DNA of 64,000 bases from Variovorax boronicumulans (GTDB lineage: Bacteria > Pseudomonadota > Gammaproteobacteria > Burkholderiales > Burkholderiaceae_C): contig NZ_JAAAFX010000003.1 in assembly GCF_019352895.1 (NCBI RefSeq), positions 47,588-111,587 of the forward strand, written 5' to 3'. Positions 1 to 8,293 of the stretch are shown here, one piece after another (position 1 is the first letter of the stretch; every line of letters starts with the position of its first letter). A program made the translations under genes and the position numbers. The notes beneath the pieces were generated by a model, which did not search any database, was not told the origin of the DNA, and was given only the letters and a program-made list of their open reading frames with translations.

Positions 1-386
1 AGATCAACACCGGCCTGGAGAACGACCTGCGTCTGCGCGTGTCGGGCACGCTGGGCACGCTCGACTGGCGGCAGGAGCAGCCCAGCGAGCTGGTGCACCA
101 CCCGGTCGACGGCCCCAAGCGCATCCTCACGCGCGGCTCGCCCTGGCTGCACGCGGCGGCGCAGCGCGCGAGCCGGCTGCCCAGCGGCCATCCCGAGGGT
201 TTCATCGAGGCCTTCGCCAACGTCTATGCGGGCGTGGTCGCGGACCTGCGTGCGCGCCTGGAAGGCGTGGCGGCCGATCCGCTGGCGGCCGACTATCCGC
301 GCGTGGAAGACGGCGCGCGCGGCGTGCGTTTCATCGAACGCACGGTGGCCTCGGCGGCCAGCGAGGCCAAGTGGACGGCGTGGTGA
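1..386 (+). CDS. Gfo/Idh/MocA-family oxidoreductase, C-terminal fragment
   Basis: The reading frame is already open at the left edge (first full codon at 3) and stops with TGA at 384-386, leaving about 127 residues of the C-terminus. The stretch [13 protein letters not shown] followed by a short helix and a closing LPRV/GVRFIE-like segment (here [16 protein letters not shown]) is typical of the C-terminal substrate domain of NAD(P)-dependent Gfo/Idh/MocA dehydrogenases acting on sugars or cyclitols. The Rossmann half lies outside the window, so the substrate cannot be judged. The gene ends 21 bp from the convergent diguanylate cyclase gene. Confidence 0.75.
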   Translation, partial: INTGLENDLRLRVSGTLGTLDWRQEQPSELVHHPVDGPKRILTRGSPWLHAAAQRASRLPSGHPEGFIEAFANVYAGVVADLRARLEGVAADPLAADYPRVEDGARGVRFIERTVASAASEAKWTAW

Positions 387-407
387 ACGCCGTCGCGACG
401 CGCTGAA

Positions 408-2426
408 TCAGGCGATCTCGCCGGGCGCGGAGCGCACCGTGTCGCGCCCCGCGGCCTTGGCCGCATAGCAGGCTGCATCGGCCGCCTCGATCCAGGCATC
501 GACCGAGGCCGTGTCCGCGTGCAGGCTGGCCACGCCCGCACTCGCACCGACGCGGAGCATGCCCTGCTCCCAGGGCAGCGCCACGGCATTGATGGCACGC
601 CGCACATCGTCGGCAATGCGCATGGCCGTTGCATGCGGGCAGCGCTCGAGCAGCAGCGCGAACTCGTCGCCGCCCATGCGCACCGCGAGGTCGCCCGCGC
701 GCACGCAGGAGGCAATGGCGGTCGCCACGGTCAGCAGCATCAGGTCGCCGGCCAGGTGGCCCGCGGTGTCGTTGACCGGCTTGAAGCGGTCGAGGTCGAT
801 GAACACCAGCGCAGCCGGCAGCGAGCGCGGCAGCGCGCCGACCAGGCGCTGCGCCTGCAGCGCAAAGGCCTTGCGGTTGGCCAGGCCGGTGAGCGGGTCG
901 TGCGTGGCCGACCATTCGAGCTGCTCGCGCGCGGCCTTCTGGGCCTCGATGTCGTTGAGCGTCCAGATGGTGCCCTGCGCGCGGTCCACGTCGTCGACCG
1001 GCTTGCTGCGCAGGGCGGCCCAGAAGCGCGTGCCGTCGCAACGCAGCAACTGCCATTCGCCGGCATACGAGAGTCCGGCCCGGAAGGCGGCCTGCTCGTG
1101 CGCGGCAAAGGCCGCAAAGTCTTCGTCGGAGCCGAACAGCGCACGCACCGTGCGGGCCAGATGGTCCTCCTGGGTGCCTGCCATCAGCCGGCAGAACTCC
1201 GCGTTGACGAGTTCGAATTTCGAGCCCTGCACGAAGGCGATGCCCATCGGTGCCGCGCCCATCACCGAGCCCAGCCGGCCCAGCACCTCGGCGTTCTGTT
1301 CTTCCAGCGTGGCGCGCTCGATGCCCACGCGCCGCAGCACCCGGCTCAGGCTGCCGATCTCGCCCGAGGCCACGGGCCAGCCGGCCTGCGGCTGCAGCAG
1401 GCCGTCGAACAGATGCTGGGCGCGATGTTCGAGCAAGGTCAGCGGCCGCAGCAGCCGCCAGAGAAACAGCAGCATGGCAGCCGACAGCAAGGCGATCAGC
1501 GCGATCGCGCCGATCAGCGCATCCTTGCGCGCATCGCGCAAGGGCGCCAGCAGCTCCGCTTCTGCGCGTGTGCGCCAGACCATCCAGTCGGGCCCGGGCA
1601 CGCCCGCGGCACTCACCACTTCGCCAGTTTGCGGCAACACCAGCCCCTGGGGTTCGACCGGCGAACCGTGGGCCACCCAGGCGGCAAAGGCCTGGCTCAG
1701 CCGCGCATCGTCCGACAGCAGCGTCATGATCCGGCGGCGGTCGGGATGCGCCAGCACGCGGCCGTGCTCGTCGGTCACCACCACGATCGCCGAGGCCTCG
1801 TTGCCTTGTGCATCGACCAGGCCGTCGAGCAGGTCGCGGCCGCTCAGGCGCAAGGAGCCGCCAAGCACCGCGTAGACGCCCTCGGCACTGCGTGCCGGCT
1901 GCGTCAGCACGATCACAGGCTCGCCGCTGACCTTGCTGGGCAGCGGCTCCGACACCATGGACCGGCCCTCTTGCAAGGTGCGACGGAAGTAGTCGCGGTC
2001 GGCCAGGTCGATGCGCGGGCGGCTGATGCCGGTCTCGTCCGCGTAGATTCGCATCTCGCCTGCTGCCGTGGCCACGAAGAGGTTGCTGTACATGTTGCGC
2101 AGCACCGGCTGGCCCTCGAAGAAGCGCGCGATGGCCGTGTCGTCGGCCAGCGTCGCGGGATCCAGCCGGAAGGCCACCGCCTGCAGCGCGCGCTGCAGCC
2201 CGACCACGCGGCGCGACAGCAGGGCCGCGGTGCGCGCGGCCTCGCTGATCTCGCGCTGGCGCTCCGCCCGCAGCGTGTCCTGCTCGGCGCGGGTGATCAG
2301 CAGCACCGCGATCAGCCCGATGCCCAGCACCAGCGCCGCGATGCCGCCGATGGTGATGCGCAGCTTGAGCGACCCCAGCGCCCAACGCAGGCGCTTCAGT
2401 CGAGGGCTCACGATGATTTCAGGCAT
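408..2426 (-). CDS. membrane diguanylate cyclase (Cache-HAMP-PAS-GGDEF)
   Basis: A 672-residue inner-membrane enzyme predicted to make cyclic di-GMP from two GTP. Visible order: TM helix 22-46, a periplasmic Cache-like sensor of about 250 residues (50-300), second TM 303-326, a HAMP-like linker (about 327-375), PAS (about 385-495) and a C-terminal GGDEF domain. The catalytic loop reads GGDEF at 585-589, so the cyclase should be active. RAGD at 576-579, five residues upstream, matches the RxxD inhibitory site for product feedback. No EAL or HD-GYP domain follows, so it should only synthesise. The periplasmic domain probably binds a small molecule, identity unknown. It is transcribed alone, convergent with the gene at the left edge. 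Confidence 0.9.
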   Translation of the reverse strand: MPEIIVSPRLKRLRWALGSLKLRITIGGIAALVLGIGLIAVLLITRAEQDTLRAERQREISEAARTAALLSRRVVGLQRALQAVAFRLDPATLADDTAIARFFEGQPVLRNMYSNLFVATAAGEMRIYADETGISRPRIDLADRDYFRRTLQEGRSMVSEPLPSKVSGEPVIVLTQPARSAEGVYAVLGGSLRLSGRDLLDGLVDAQGNEASAIVVVTDEHGRVLAHPDRRRIMTLLSDDARLSQAFAAWVAHGSPVEPQGLVLPQTGEVVSAAGVPGPDWMVWRTRAEAELLAPLRDARKDALIGAIALIALLSAAMLLFLWRLLRPLTLLEHRAQHLFDGLLQPQAGWPVASGEIGSLSRVLRRVGIERATLEEQNAEVLGRLGSVMGAAPMGIAFVQGSKFELVNAEFCRLMAGTQEDHLARTVRALFGSDEDFAAFAAHEQAAFRAGLSYAGEWQLLRCDGTRFWAALRSKPVDDVDRAQGTIWTLNDIEAQKAAREQLEWSATHDPLTGLANRKAFALQAQRLVGALPRSLPAALVFIDLDRFKPVNDTAGHLAGDLMLLTVATAIASCVRAGDLAVRMGGDEFALLLERCPHATAMRIADDVRRAINAVALPWEQGMLRVGASAGVASLHADTASVDAWIEAADAACYAAKAAGRDTVRSAPGEIA

Positions 2427-2645
2427 GGCGGGTGAACATCACGGCAGGGCAAGGACAAGCGCTTTCGGAGGGGGGCGAGCGTCTTCGTTGCGGACGCAAT
2501 CCCGCCCATTGTGGGGGCTGGGTGGACGCACGGGCGAACCGGAGTGTGGCAGGCGTCGCGCGATCCGTGCGTAGGTTCCTGCCCACAGCGTTTCGCGGTG
2601 CCGCGTCGGCGGCGTCCGTCGACGGGCGGCCTACGATTGCAGCCC
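2427..2645. other. divergent intergenic region, 219 bp
   Basis: Lies between the start of the diguanylate cyclase (minus) and the exonuclease gene (plus), so it should hold promoters for both. The sequence is GC-rich and I see no convincing -35/-10 pair, operator palindrome or hairpin followed by a T-run. The plus reading frame stays open upstream of 2646, but that stretch has low-complexity GC-driven composition and no family similarity. Confidence 0.4.
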
Positions 2646-3770
2646 ATGGATTCGCCGTCTTCCGCCTCCTCCGCCCCGCGCGCCGACGACCTGGTGATCG
2701 CGCGGCCCGAGGGCCTCTATTGCCCGCCCGGCGACTTCTACATCGACCCCTGGCGGCCCGTGGACCGGGCCGTCATCACGCATGCGCATTCGGACCATGC
2801 GCGCGTCGGCCATGGCCATTACCTTGCACACACCGACAGTGAGGGCACGCTGCGCACGCGGCTCGGCGCCGACATCCCGCTGCAGACGCTGCCCTACGGC
2901 CAGGCGATCGAACACCTTGGCGTGCGCATCTCGCTGCACCCGGCCGGCCATGTGCTGGGCTCGGCGCAGGTGCGGCTCGAACACGGCGGCCGCGTGTGGG
3001 TGGCCTCGGGCGACTACAAGACCGAGCCCGACGGCACCTGCACGCCCTTCGAGCCCGTGCCCTGCGACACCTTCATCACCGAGTCGACCTTCGGCCTGCC
3101 GATCTACCGCTGGCCCACGCAGGCGGTGCTGTTCGCGGAAATCAACGACTGGTGGCGCCGCAATGCCGACGAGGGGCGCGCCTCGGTGCTCTTCTGCTAT
3201 GCCTTCGGCAAGGCGCAGCGCATCCTGCACGGCGTCGATGCGGGCATCGGGCCGATCGTGGTGCACGGCGCCGTCGAGCCGCTGAATGCGGTGTACCGCG
3301 CGGCCGGCGTGGCGCTGCCGCCCACGCTGCGCGTGAGCGACCCCGGCGTCGATGCGCAGCTGCTCAAGCGTGCGCTGGTGCTGGCGCCACCTTCGGCCCA
3401 GGGCACGCCCTGGATGCGGCGCTTCGGCAGCTATGTCGATGCCTTCGCCAGCGGCTGGATGCAGCTGCGCGGCACGCGCCGGCGCCGTGGTGTGGACCGC
3501 GGCTTCGTGATGAGCGACCACGCCGACTGGCCCGGGCTGCAGCGCGCGATCGCGGGCACCGGCGCCGAGCGCGTGTTCGTCACCCATGGCAGCGTGGCGG
3601 TGCTGGTGCGCTGGCTCACGGAGAACGGGCTGGAGGCGCAGGGCTTCCAGACGGCGTATGGGGAGGAGGATGGCGAGGAGGCGCCGGCTGCTTCGACGGT
3701 GGTGCGCGATGGGGAGGCCGCGAGCCCCCATCCCGGCCTTCCCCCACAGGGGGAAGGAGCAACGGCATGA
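2646..3770 (+). CDS. DNA ligase-associated metallo-beta-lactamase exonuclease
   Basis: A 374-residue protein of the metallo-beta-lactamase fold whose genes sit beside ATP-dependent DNA ligases in many proteobacteria. The metal-binding motif HAHSDH is at 46-51, preceded by the typical RPEGLYCPPGDFYIDPW opening. The family (CPSF/SNM1-like) is annotated as a ligase-associated DNA exonuclease that would trim DNA ends before sealing. I chose ATG 2646, where family similarity begins, over a possible start at 2511. Its stop overlaps the ligase start by four bases (ATGA, 3767-3770), so the two are translationally coupled. The last ~35 residues look unconserved, and the final part (PHPGLPPQGEGATA) is encoded by a palindromic repeat, suggesting that a repeat insertion rewrote the C-terminus. 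Confidence 0.88.
   Translation: MDSPSSASSAPRADDLVIARPEGLYCPPGDFYIDPWRPVDRAVITHAHSDHARVGHGHYLAHTDSEGTLRTRLGADIPLQTLPYGQAIEHLGVRISLHPAGHVLGSAQVRLEHGGRVWVASGDYKTEPDGTCTPFEPVPCDTFITESTFGLPIYRWPTQAVLFAEINDWWRRNADEGRASVLFCYAFGKAQRILHGVDAGIGPIVVHGAVEPLNAVYRAAGVALPPTLRVSDPGVDAQLLKRALVLAPPSAQGTPWMRRFGSYVDAFASGWMQLRGTRRRRGVDRGFVMSDHADWPGLQRAIAGTGAERVFVTHGSVAVLVRWLTENGLEAQGFQTAYGEEDGEEAPAASTVVRDGEAASPHPGLPPQGEGATA
3738..3756. repeat. REP-like palindrome inside the 3' end of the exonuclease gene
   Basis: CTTCCCCC and GGGGGAAG form a perfect 8-bp stem around the loop ACA. The palindrome lies in the last codons of the exonuclease and directly upstream of the ligase start, and its right arm supplies a GGGGAAGGAG purine tract that can serve as the ligase ribosome-binding site. 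Sequences of this type recur at gene ends in Comamonadaceae genomes (recalled, not tested). This is the only copy I recognise in the window. Confidence 0.6.
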
Positions 3771-5419
3771 AGGCCTTCGCCGCGCTGTACCGCGAGCTTG
3801 ACGCCACCACCTCGAGCCTGGCCAAGCAGGCCGCGTTGCAGCGCTACCTGCGCACGGCCGCGGCCGAGGACAGCGCCTGGGCCGTCTATTTCCTGGCCGG
3901 CGGCAAGCCGCGCCAGCTGGTGCCGACCAAGCTGCTGCGCCTGCTCGCGCAGGAGGCCGCGGGCCTGCCCGAGTGGCTGTTCGACGAAAGCTATGAAGCG
4001 GTGGGCGACCTGGCCGAGACCATTGCGCTGTTGCTGCCGCCGCCCACCGAGACGCACGAACTCGGCCTCGCAGCCTGGATCACGCAGCGCCTGCTGCCGC
4101 TGCGCAAGCTGCCGCCCGAGGCGCTCACGGCCGCGCTGCGCGCGCAGTGGCCGCAGCTCGCGCTCGAGGAGCGGCTGGTGTACTTCAAGCTCATCACGGG
4201 CAGCTTCCGCGTGGGCGTGTCGCGGCTGCAGGTCACGCAGGCGCTGGCGGCGGTGGGCGCGCTCGACCCCAAGCGCGTCGCGCAGCGGCTCATGGGCTAC
4301 ACCCACATCGGCGGCCTGCCGAGCGCGGCCGACTATGCGGGGTTGATCGCCCCGGAGAACGACAGCGAACTCAACCAGAAGACCAGCGGCCAGCCCTATC
4401 CCTTCTTTCTCGCGCACCCCTTCAACCTGCCGCTGGAACAGTTCGATGCGGTCCTCGGCCCGCCCTCGGACTGGATCGTCGAATGGAAGTGGGACGGCAT
4501 CCGCGCGCAGCTGGTCAAGCGCGCGGGCGTGGTGTCGCTGTGGTCGCGCGGCGAGGAACTGGTGACCGACCGCTTTCCCGAGCTGGCGCTGATGGGCGAG
4601 GCGCTGCCCGACGGCACGGTGCTCGACGGCGAGATCGTGGTGTGGCGCGAAGACCAGGTACAGCCCTTCGCCGAGCTGCAGCGCCGCATCGGCCGCAAGA
4701 CGCTGGGGCCCAAGCTGCTGCGCGAGATCCCGGTGGTTCTGCTGGGCTACGACCTGCTCGAATGGGAAGGCCGTGACCTGCGCATGCAGCCGCAGCAGGA
4801 ACGCCGCCAGCGGCTCGATGCGCTGATCGCGCAAGTGCGGCACCCGCAACTCATCGCGAGCCCGATGCTCGAAGGCGCCGATTGGGCCGACCTGGCGCGC
4901 CAGCGCGAGGCCGCGCGCGCGATGGGCGTCGAGGGGATGATGCTCAAGCAGCGCCACGCGCACTACGGCGTGGGCCGCACCAAGGACGTGGGCACCTGGT
5001 GGAAGTGGAAGATCGACCCGTTGAGCATCGACGCGGTGCTGATCTACGCGCAGCGCGGCCATGGCCGCCGCGCCAGCCTCTACAGCGACTACACCTTCGC
5101 GGTCTGGGACGGCTCCCCCGAACATGCCGAGCGCAAGCTGGTGCCCTTCGCCAAGGCCTATTCGGGCCTCACCGATGCCGAGATGGGCCGCGTCGACGCG
5201 GTGATCCGCAAGACCACCATCGAGAGCTTCGGCCCGGTGCGCAGCGTCAAGCCGACGCTGGTGTTCGAGCTGGGCTTCGAGGGCATCGCCCGCAGCCCGC
5301 GCCACAAGAGCGGCATCGCGGTGCGCTTTCCGCGCATGCTGCGCTGGCGCGAGGACAAGCCGGTGGACGAGGCCGATACGCTGGAAACACTCGAGGCGCT
5401 GCTGCCCGCGCAGCGCTGA
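3767..5419 (+). CDS. ATP-dependent DNA ligase
   Basis: A 550-residue ligase of the bacterial ATP-dependent group found with the exonuclease upstream. An N-terminal DNA-binding domain (about 1-200) precedes the nucleotidyltransferase core. Motif I is EWKWDGIR with the adenylated lysine at 241. Later motifs follow in order (DGEIVVW, GVEGMMLK, WWKWKIDP) and an OB-fold domain ends the protein. It seals nicks using ATP rather than NAD and probably serves repair, with the housekeeping NAD ligase expected elsewhere. The helicase and phosphoesterase genes that complete this repair operon in other bacteria are absent from both flanks. Translation is coupled to the exonuclease by a 4-bp overlap. Confidence 0.93.
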   Translation: MKAFAALYRELDATTSSLAKQAALQRYLRTAAAEDSAWAVYFLAGGKPRQLVPTKLLRLLAQEAAGLPEWLFDESYEAVGDLAETIALLLPPPTETHELGLAAWITQRLLPLRKLPPEALTAALRAQWPQLALEERLVYFKLITGSFRVGVSRLQVTQALAAVGALDPKRVAQRLMGYTHIGGLPSAADYAGLIAPENDSELNQKTSGQPYPFFLAHPFNLPLEQFDAVLGPPSDWIVEWKWDGIRAQLVKRAGVVSLWSRGEELVTDRFPELALMGEALPDGTVLDGEIVVWREDQVQPFAELQRRIGRKTLGPKLLREIPVVLLGYDLLEWEGRDLRMQPQQERRQRLDALIAQVRHPQLIASPMLEGADWADLARQREAARAMGVEGMMLKQRHAHYGVGRTKDVGTWWKWKIDPLSIDAVLIYAQRGHGRRASLYSDYTFAVWDGSPEHAERKLVPFAKAYSGLTDAEMGRVDAVIRKTTIESFGPVRSVKPTLVFELGFEGIARSPRHKSGIAVRFPRMLRWREDKPVDEADTLETLEALLPAQR

Positions 5420-5425
5420 AGCCGT

Positions 5426-6322
5426 CTAACCACCCCCGAACAGCTGCGCCACCGTGCGCCGCAGCCAGGCATTGCCTGCCTCCGCATGGAAGCGCTCGTG
5501 CCAGTGCTGCTTGACGGCATAGGAGGGCAGGGCGAAGGGCAGCTCCATCAATCGCACCGGCTCCTGCGTGGCCAGCACCTCGCCCAGCACGCGCGGCACG
5601 ATCACCACCAGCTCGGTGTGGGCCACGATGCGCGCCACGCTCAGGAAGCTCGACAGCCGCGCCACCACGTTGCGTTGCACGCCGAGGCGCGCCAGCGTGG
5701 TGTCGACGATCGCATGGCCGGTGCCGGACGACGAGATCACCGCATGGGCCTCGGCCTCGAAGCGCTTCTTCGTGAGCCGCGCGCCGACGCGCGGATGGTT
5801 CCGCGCCACCAGCGCCACGAAGTTCTGCATGAACAGCGTCTGCTGGTAGAAGCCCGCATCGAGCTGCGGCATGAAGCCGACCGCCAGGTCGACCTCGCCG
5901 TCCTCGAGCCGGCGGCCGCTGGCGGTGGAGATGATCTCGGTCTCCAGGTGCACGCCCGGTGCCACGCGCCGCAGGTGGTCGAGCAGGCCGGGCAGCAGCA
6001 CCACCTCGCTGATGTCGGTCATGCAGATGCGGAAGTTGCGCCGGGCCTGCGCCGGGTCGAAGGCGCTGCGGCTGCCGCGCGCGGCTTCCAGCTGGGCCAG
6101 CGCCTCGCGCAGGTGCGGATGGATGCGTTCGGCATGCGGGGTCGGCTGCATGCCGCGCGCCGTGCGGGTGAACAGCCGATCGTCGAAGTGCTCGCGCAGC
6201 TTGTTGAGCATGGTGCTGGCGGCCGCCTGCGCCAGCCCCAGGTGCTCGGCGGCCTTCGACACGCTGCCGGTCTTGTAGACCGCGTCGAACACGGCGAGCC
6301 AGTCGAGATCGAGTTTGGACAT
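5426..6322 (-). CDS. LysR-family transcriptional regulator, probably of the gentisate operon
   Basis: A 298-residue LysR-type regulator. The N-terminal winged helix-turn-helix is clear (LAVFDAVYKTGSVSKAAEHLGL, followed by ASTMLNKLREHFDDRLFTR), and the C-terminal effector domain has the usual two-lobe pattern. ATG 6322 (MSKLDLDW) fits the family start; the frame is open further upstream but without similarity. The gene is divergent from the gentisate dioxygenase gene with 140 bp between them, the classic LysR layout, so activation of that operon by 3-hydroxybenzoate, gentisate or a later intermediate is likely. It is convergent with the DNA ligase, with only 6 bp between their stops. Confidence 0.88.
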   Translation of the reverse strand: MSKLDLDWLAVFDAVYKTGSVSKAAEHLGLAQAAASTMLNKLREHFDDRLFTRTARGMQPTPHAERIHPHLREALAQLEAARGSRSAFDPAQARRNFRICMTDISEVVLLPGLLDHLRRVAPGVHLETEIISTASGRRLEDGEVDLAVGFMPQLDAGFYQQTLFMQNFVALVARNHPRVGARLTKKRFEAEAHAVISSSGTGHAIVDTTLARLGVQRNVVARLSSFLSVARIVAHTELVVIVPRVLGEVLATQEPVRLMELPFALPSYAVKQHWHERFHAEAGNAWLRRTVAQLFGGG

Positions 6323-6366
6323 GCGGGCAGCTCCTGAAGGCGAAGACTGCATTATCGAAAAACGAA

Positions 6367-6377
6367 ATACCAGGTAT
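6367..6377. promoter_or_regulatory. candidate LysR-regulator site
   Basis: ATACCAGGTAT is a perfect 5-1-5 palindrome in the divergent region between the LysR gene and the gentisate operon. It lies in the most AT-rich stretch of that region (6350-6380), about 45 bp from the regulator start and 86 bp from the dioxygenase start. Position and symmetry suit a LysR recognition site, but this is inference from one short palindrome. Confidence 0.4.
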
Positions 6378-6462
6378 CTGCTGGCGGGCTTGAAGCCATA
6401 GTGGGGGAGGCGAACAATGGCGGACCCGGCATCGCAGCCGGACCGACCCAAGAGACAAGCCC

Positions 6463-7515
6463 ATGAACGACGCCTCGACTGCCGACGAACGCCGCGCCTA
6501 CTACGAGCGCATCCAGCCCCTGCACCTCACGCCGCTGTGGGAGTCGCTGCATGCGCTGGTGCCGCGCGAGCCGCAGACGCCCTGCGTGCCGGCGCTCTGG
6601 CGCTACGACGCGATCCGGCCGCTGCTGATGGCATCGGCCGATCTCATCACCGCCGACGAAGCCGTGCGCCGCGTGCTGGTGCTGGAGAACCCGGCCATTC
6701 CGGGGCGCTCGTCGATCACGCAGTCGCTCTACGCGGGCCTGCAGCTGATCATGCCCGGCGAGGTCGCGCCCTCGCACCGCCATGTGCAGTCGGCGCTGCG
6801 CTTCATCGTCGACGGCAGGGGGGCCTACACCACGGTGGGTGGCGAACGCACCACCATGCACCCGGGCGACTTCATCATCACGCCTTCGTGGGCCTGGCAC
6901 GACCACGGCAACGAGGGCATCGAGGGCGTGAGCGAACCGGTGGTGTGGCTCGACGGCCTCGACATCCCGATGGTGCGTTTCTTCGATGCCGGCTTCGCCG
7001 AGAACGACGACGCCAAGGTGCAGCACGTGGCGCGGCCCGAGGGCCACAGCCTGGCGCGCTTCGGCCACAACATGGTGCCGGTGCGGCACGACCACAGCTC
7101 GGCCACCTCGCCGATCTTCAACTATCCCTACGCCCGCAGCCGCGAGGCCCTGGCGCAGCTGCAGAAGCAGGAGGCGCCCGACGCCTGGCTGGGCCACAAG
7201 CTGCGCTACATCAACCCGCTGACCGGCGGCGCGCCGATGCCGACCATCGCGACGAACCTGCAACTGCTGCCGCGCGGCTTCGCGGGCAAGGCGCACCGCG
7301 CCACCGACGGCGCGGTCTACAGCGTGGTCGAAGGCCGCGGCACGGCCGAGATCGCGGGCCAGCGCTTCGACTTCGGCCCGCGCGACACCTTCGTCGTGCC
7401 CTCGTGGGCGCCGCTGAAGCTCACGGCCGCCGACGAAGTGGTGCTGTTCAGTTTTTCCGACCGCCCGGTCCAGCAGGCCATGGGCGTGCTGCGGGAAGCC
7501 TTCCTCCAAGACTGA
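6463..7515 (+). CDS. gtdA: gentisate 1,2-dioxygenase
   Basis: A 350-residue bicupin dioxygenase that opens the ring of gentisate (2,5-dihydroxybenzoate) with O2 and Fe(II) to give maleylpyruvate. The iron-binding cupin motif is visible as PSHRHVQSALRF (His105, His107) and WAWHDHGNEG (His146, His148), and the second cupin lies around residues 255-345. Length and the conserved opening YYERIQPLHLTPLWE match the family closely. It is the first gene of an operon whose next members are a fumarylacetoacetase-fold hydrolase and a 3-hydroxybenzoate 6-hydroxylase, so the cluster reads 3-hydroxybenzoate to gentisate to ring-cleavage products. The LysR gene upstream is the likely regulator. Confidence 0.95.
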   Translation: MNDASTADERRAYYERIQPLHLTPLWESLHALVPREPQTPCVPALWRYDAIRPLLMASADLITADEAVRRVLVLENPAIPGRSSITQSLYAGLQLIMPGEVAPSHRHVQSALRFIVDGRGAYTTVGGERTTMHPGDFIITPSWAWHDHGNEGIEGVSEPVVWLDGLDIPMVRFFDAGFAENDDAKVQHVARPEGHSLARFGHNMVPVRHDHSSATSPIFNYPYARSREALAQLQKQEAPDAWLGHKLRYINPLTGGAPMPTIATNLQLLPRGFAGKAHRATDGAVYSVVEGRGTAEIAGQRFDFGPRDTFVVPSWAPLKLTAADEVVLFSFSDRPVQQAMGVLREAFLQD

Positions 7516-7574
7516 GCGCTTCAGGTCTCGATCCTTTCATCTTTCATGCGCCGCCGCGTGCGGCAGGAGCCCTC

Positions 7575-8279
7575 ATGTCCTTTGCCTTCACCCCACCCGC
7601 GACCGTCGGCCTGCCCATCGTCGGCAGCGACGATCGATTCCCCGTGCGCCGGGTCTACTGCGTCGGCCGCAACTACGCGGCCCACGCGCGCGAGATGGGC
7701 TTCGACCCCGACCGCGAGCCGCCCTTCTTCTTCTGCAAGCCCAACGACGACGCCTCGGTGGTGCCGGTGGCCGAGGGAACGACGGCCACGCTGCCCTACC
7801 CGCCGCTGACGAAGAACTACCACTACGAGGCCGAGCTGGTGGTGGCCATCGGCAAGGGCGGGCGCGACATCGCGCAGGCCGATGCGGCATCGCATGTGTT
7901 CGGCTATGCCGTGGGCCTGGACATGACGCGCCGCGACCTGCAGATCGCCGCGCGCGAAAAGGGCCGGCCCTGGGAAGTGGGCAAGGCCTTCGATTTCTCC
8001 GCGCCCATCGCGCCCATCGTGCGCCGTGACGCGGCGCCTGACGTGCAGCGCGCGGGCATCGTGCTCGAGGTCGACGGCGCCGTGCGCCAGCAGGCCACCA
8101 TCGCGCACCTGATCTGGTCGATCGACGAGGTCATCGCGAACCTGTCCTCGCTGTTCACCCTGCAGCCCGGCGACCTGATCTTCACCGGTACGCCCGAGGG
8201 CGTGGGCGCGGTGCAGCCCGGCCAGACCATGGCCGTGCGCATCGACGGGCTGCCCTCGCTGTCGGTGCGTATCGACTGA
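7575..8279 (+). CDS. fumarylacetoacetase-family hydrolase (fumaryl-/maleylpyruvate hydrolase)
   Basis: A 234-residue enzyme of the fumarylacetoacetate hydrolase fold. Family signatures are VYCVGRNYAAHAREMG near the start, YEAELVVAIG carrying the metal-binding acids, GLDMTRRDLQ, and the closing LFTLQPGDLIFTGTPEGVG. In the gentisate pathway such enzymes split the ring-cleavage product to pyruvate plus fumarate or maleate. No maleylpyruvate isomerase (glutathione-transferase or DinB type) is present in this cluster. The enzyme may therefore act directly on maleylpyruvate, or the isomerase is encoded elsewhere. ATG 7575 lies just after a GGAG (7566-7569). Confidence 0.9.
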   Translation: MSFAFTPPATVGLPIVGSDDRFPVRRVYCVGRNYAAHAREMGFDPDREPPFFFCKPNDDASVVPVAEGTTATLPYPPLTKNYHYEAELVVAIGKGGRDIAQADAASHVFGYAVGLDMTRRDLQIAAREKGRPWEVGKAFDFSAPIAPIVRRDAAPDVQRAGIVLEVDGAVRQQATIAHLIWSIDEVIANLSSLFTLQPGDLIFTGTPEGVGAVQPGQTMAVRIDGLPSLSVRID

Positions 8280-8293
8280 GCCGGAGCGACGCG

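Noticed and set aside
331..2385. Alternative minus-strand and plus-strand open frames over the diguanylate cyclase gene
   Set aside because: The frame at 408-2426 has intact Cache, PAS and GGDEF features; the others have none.
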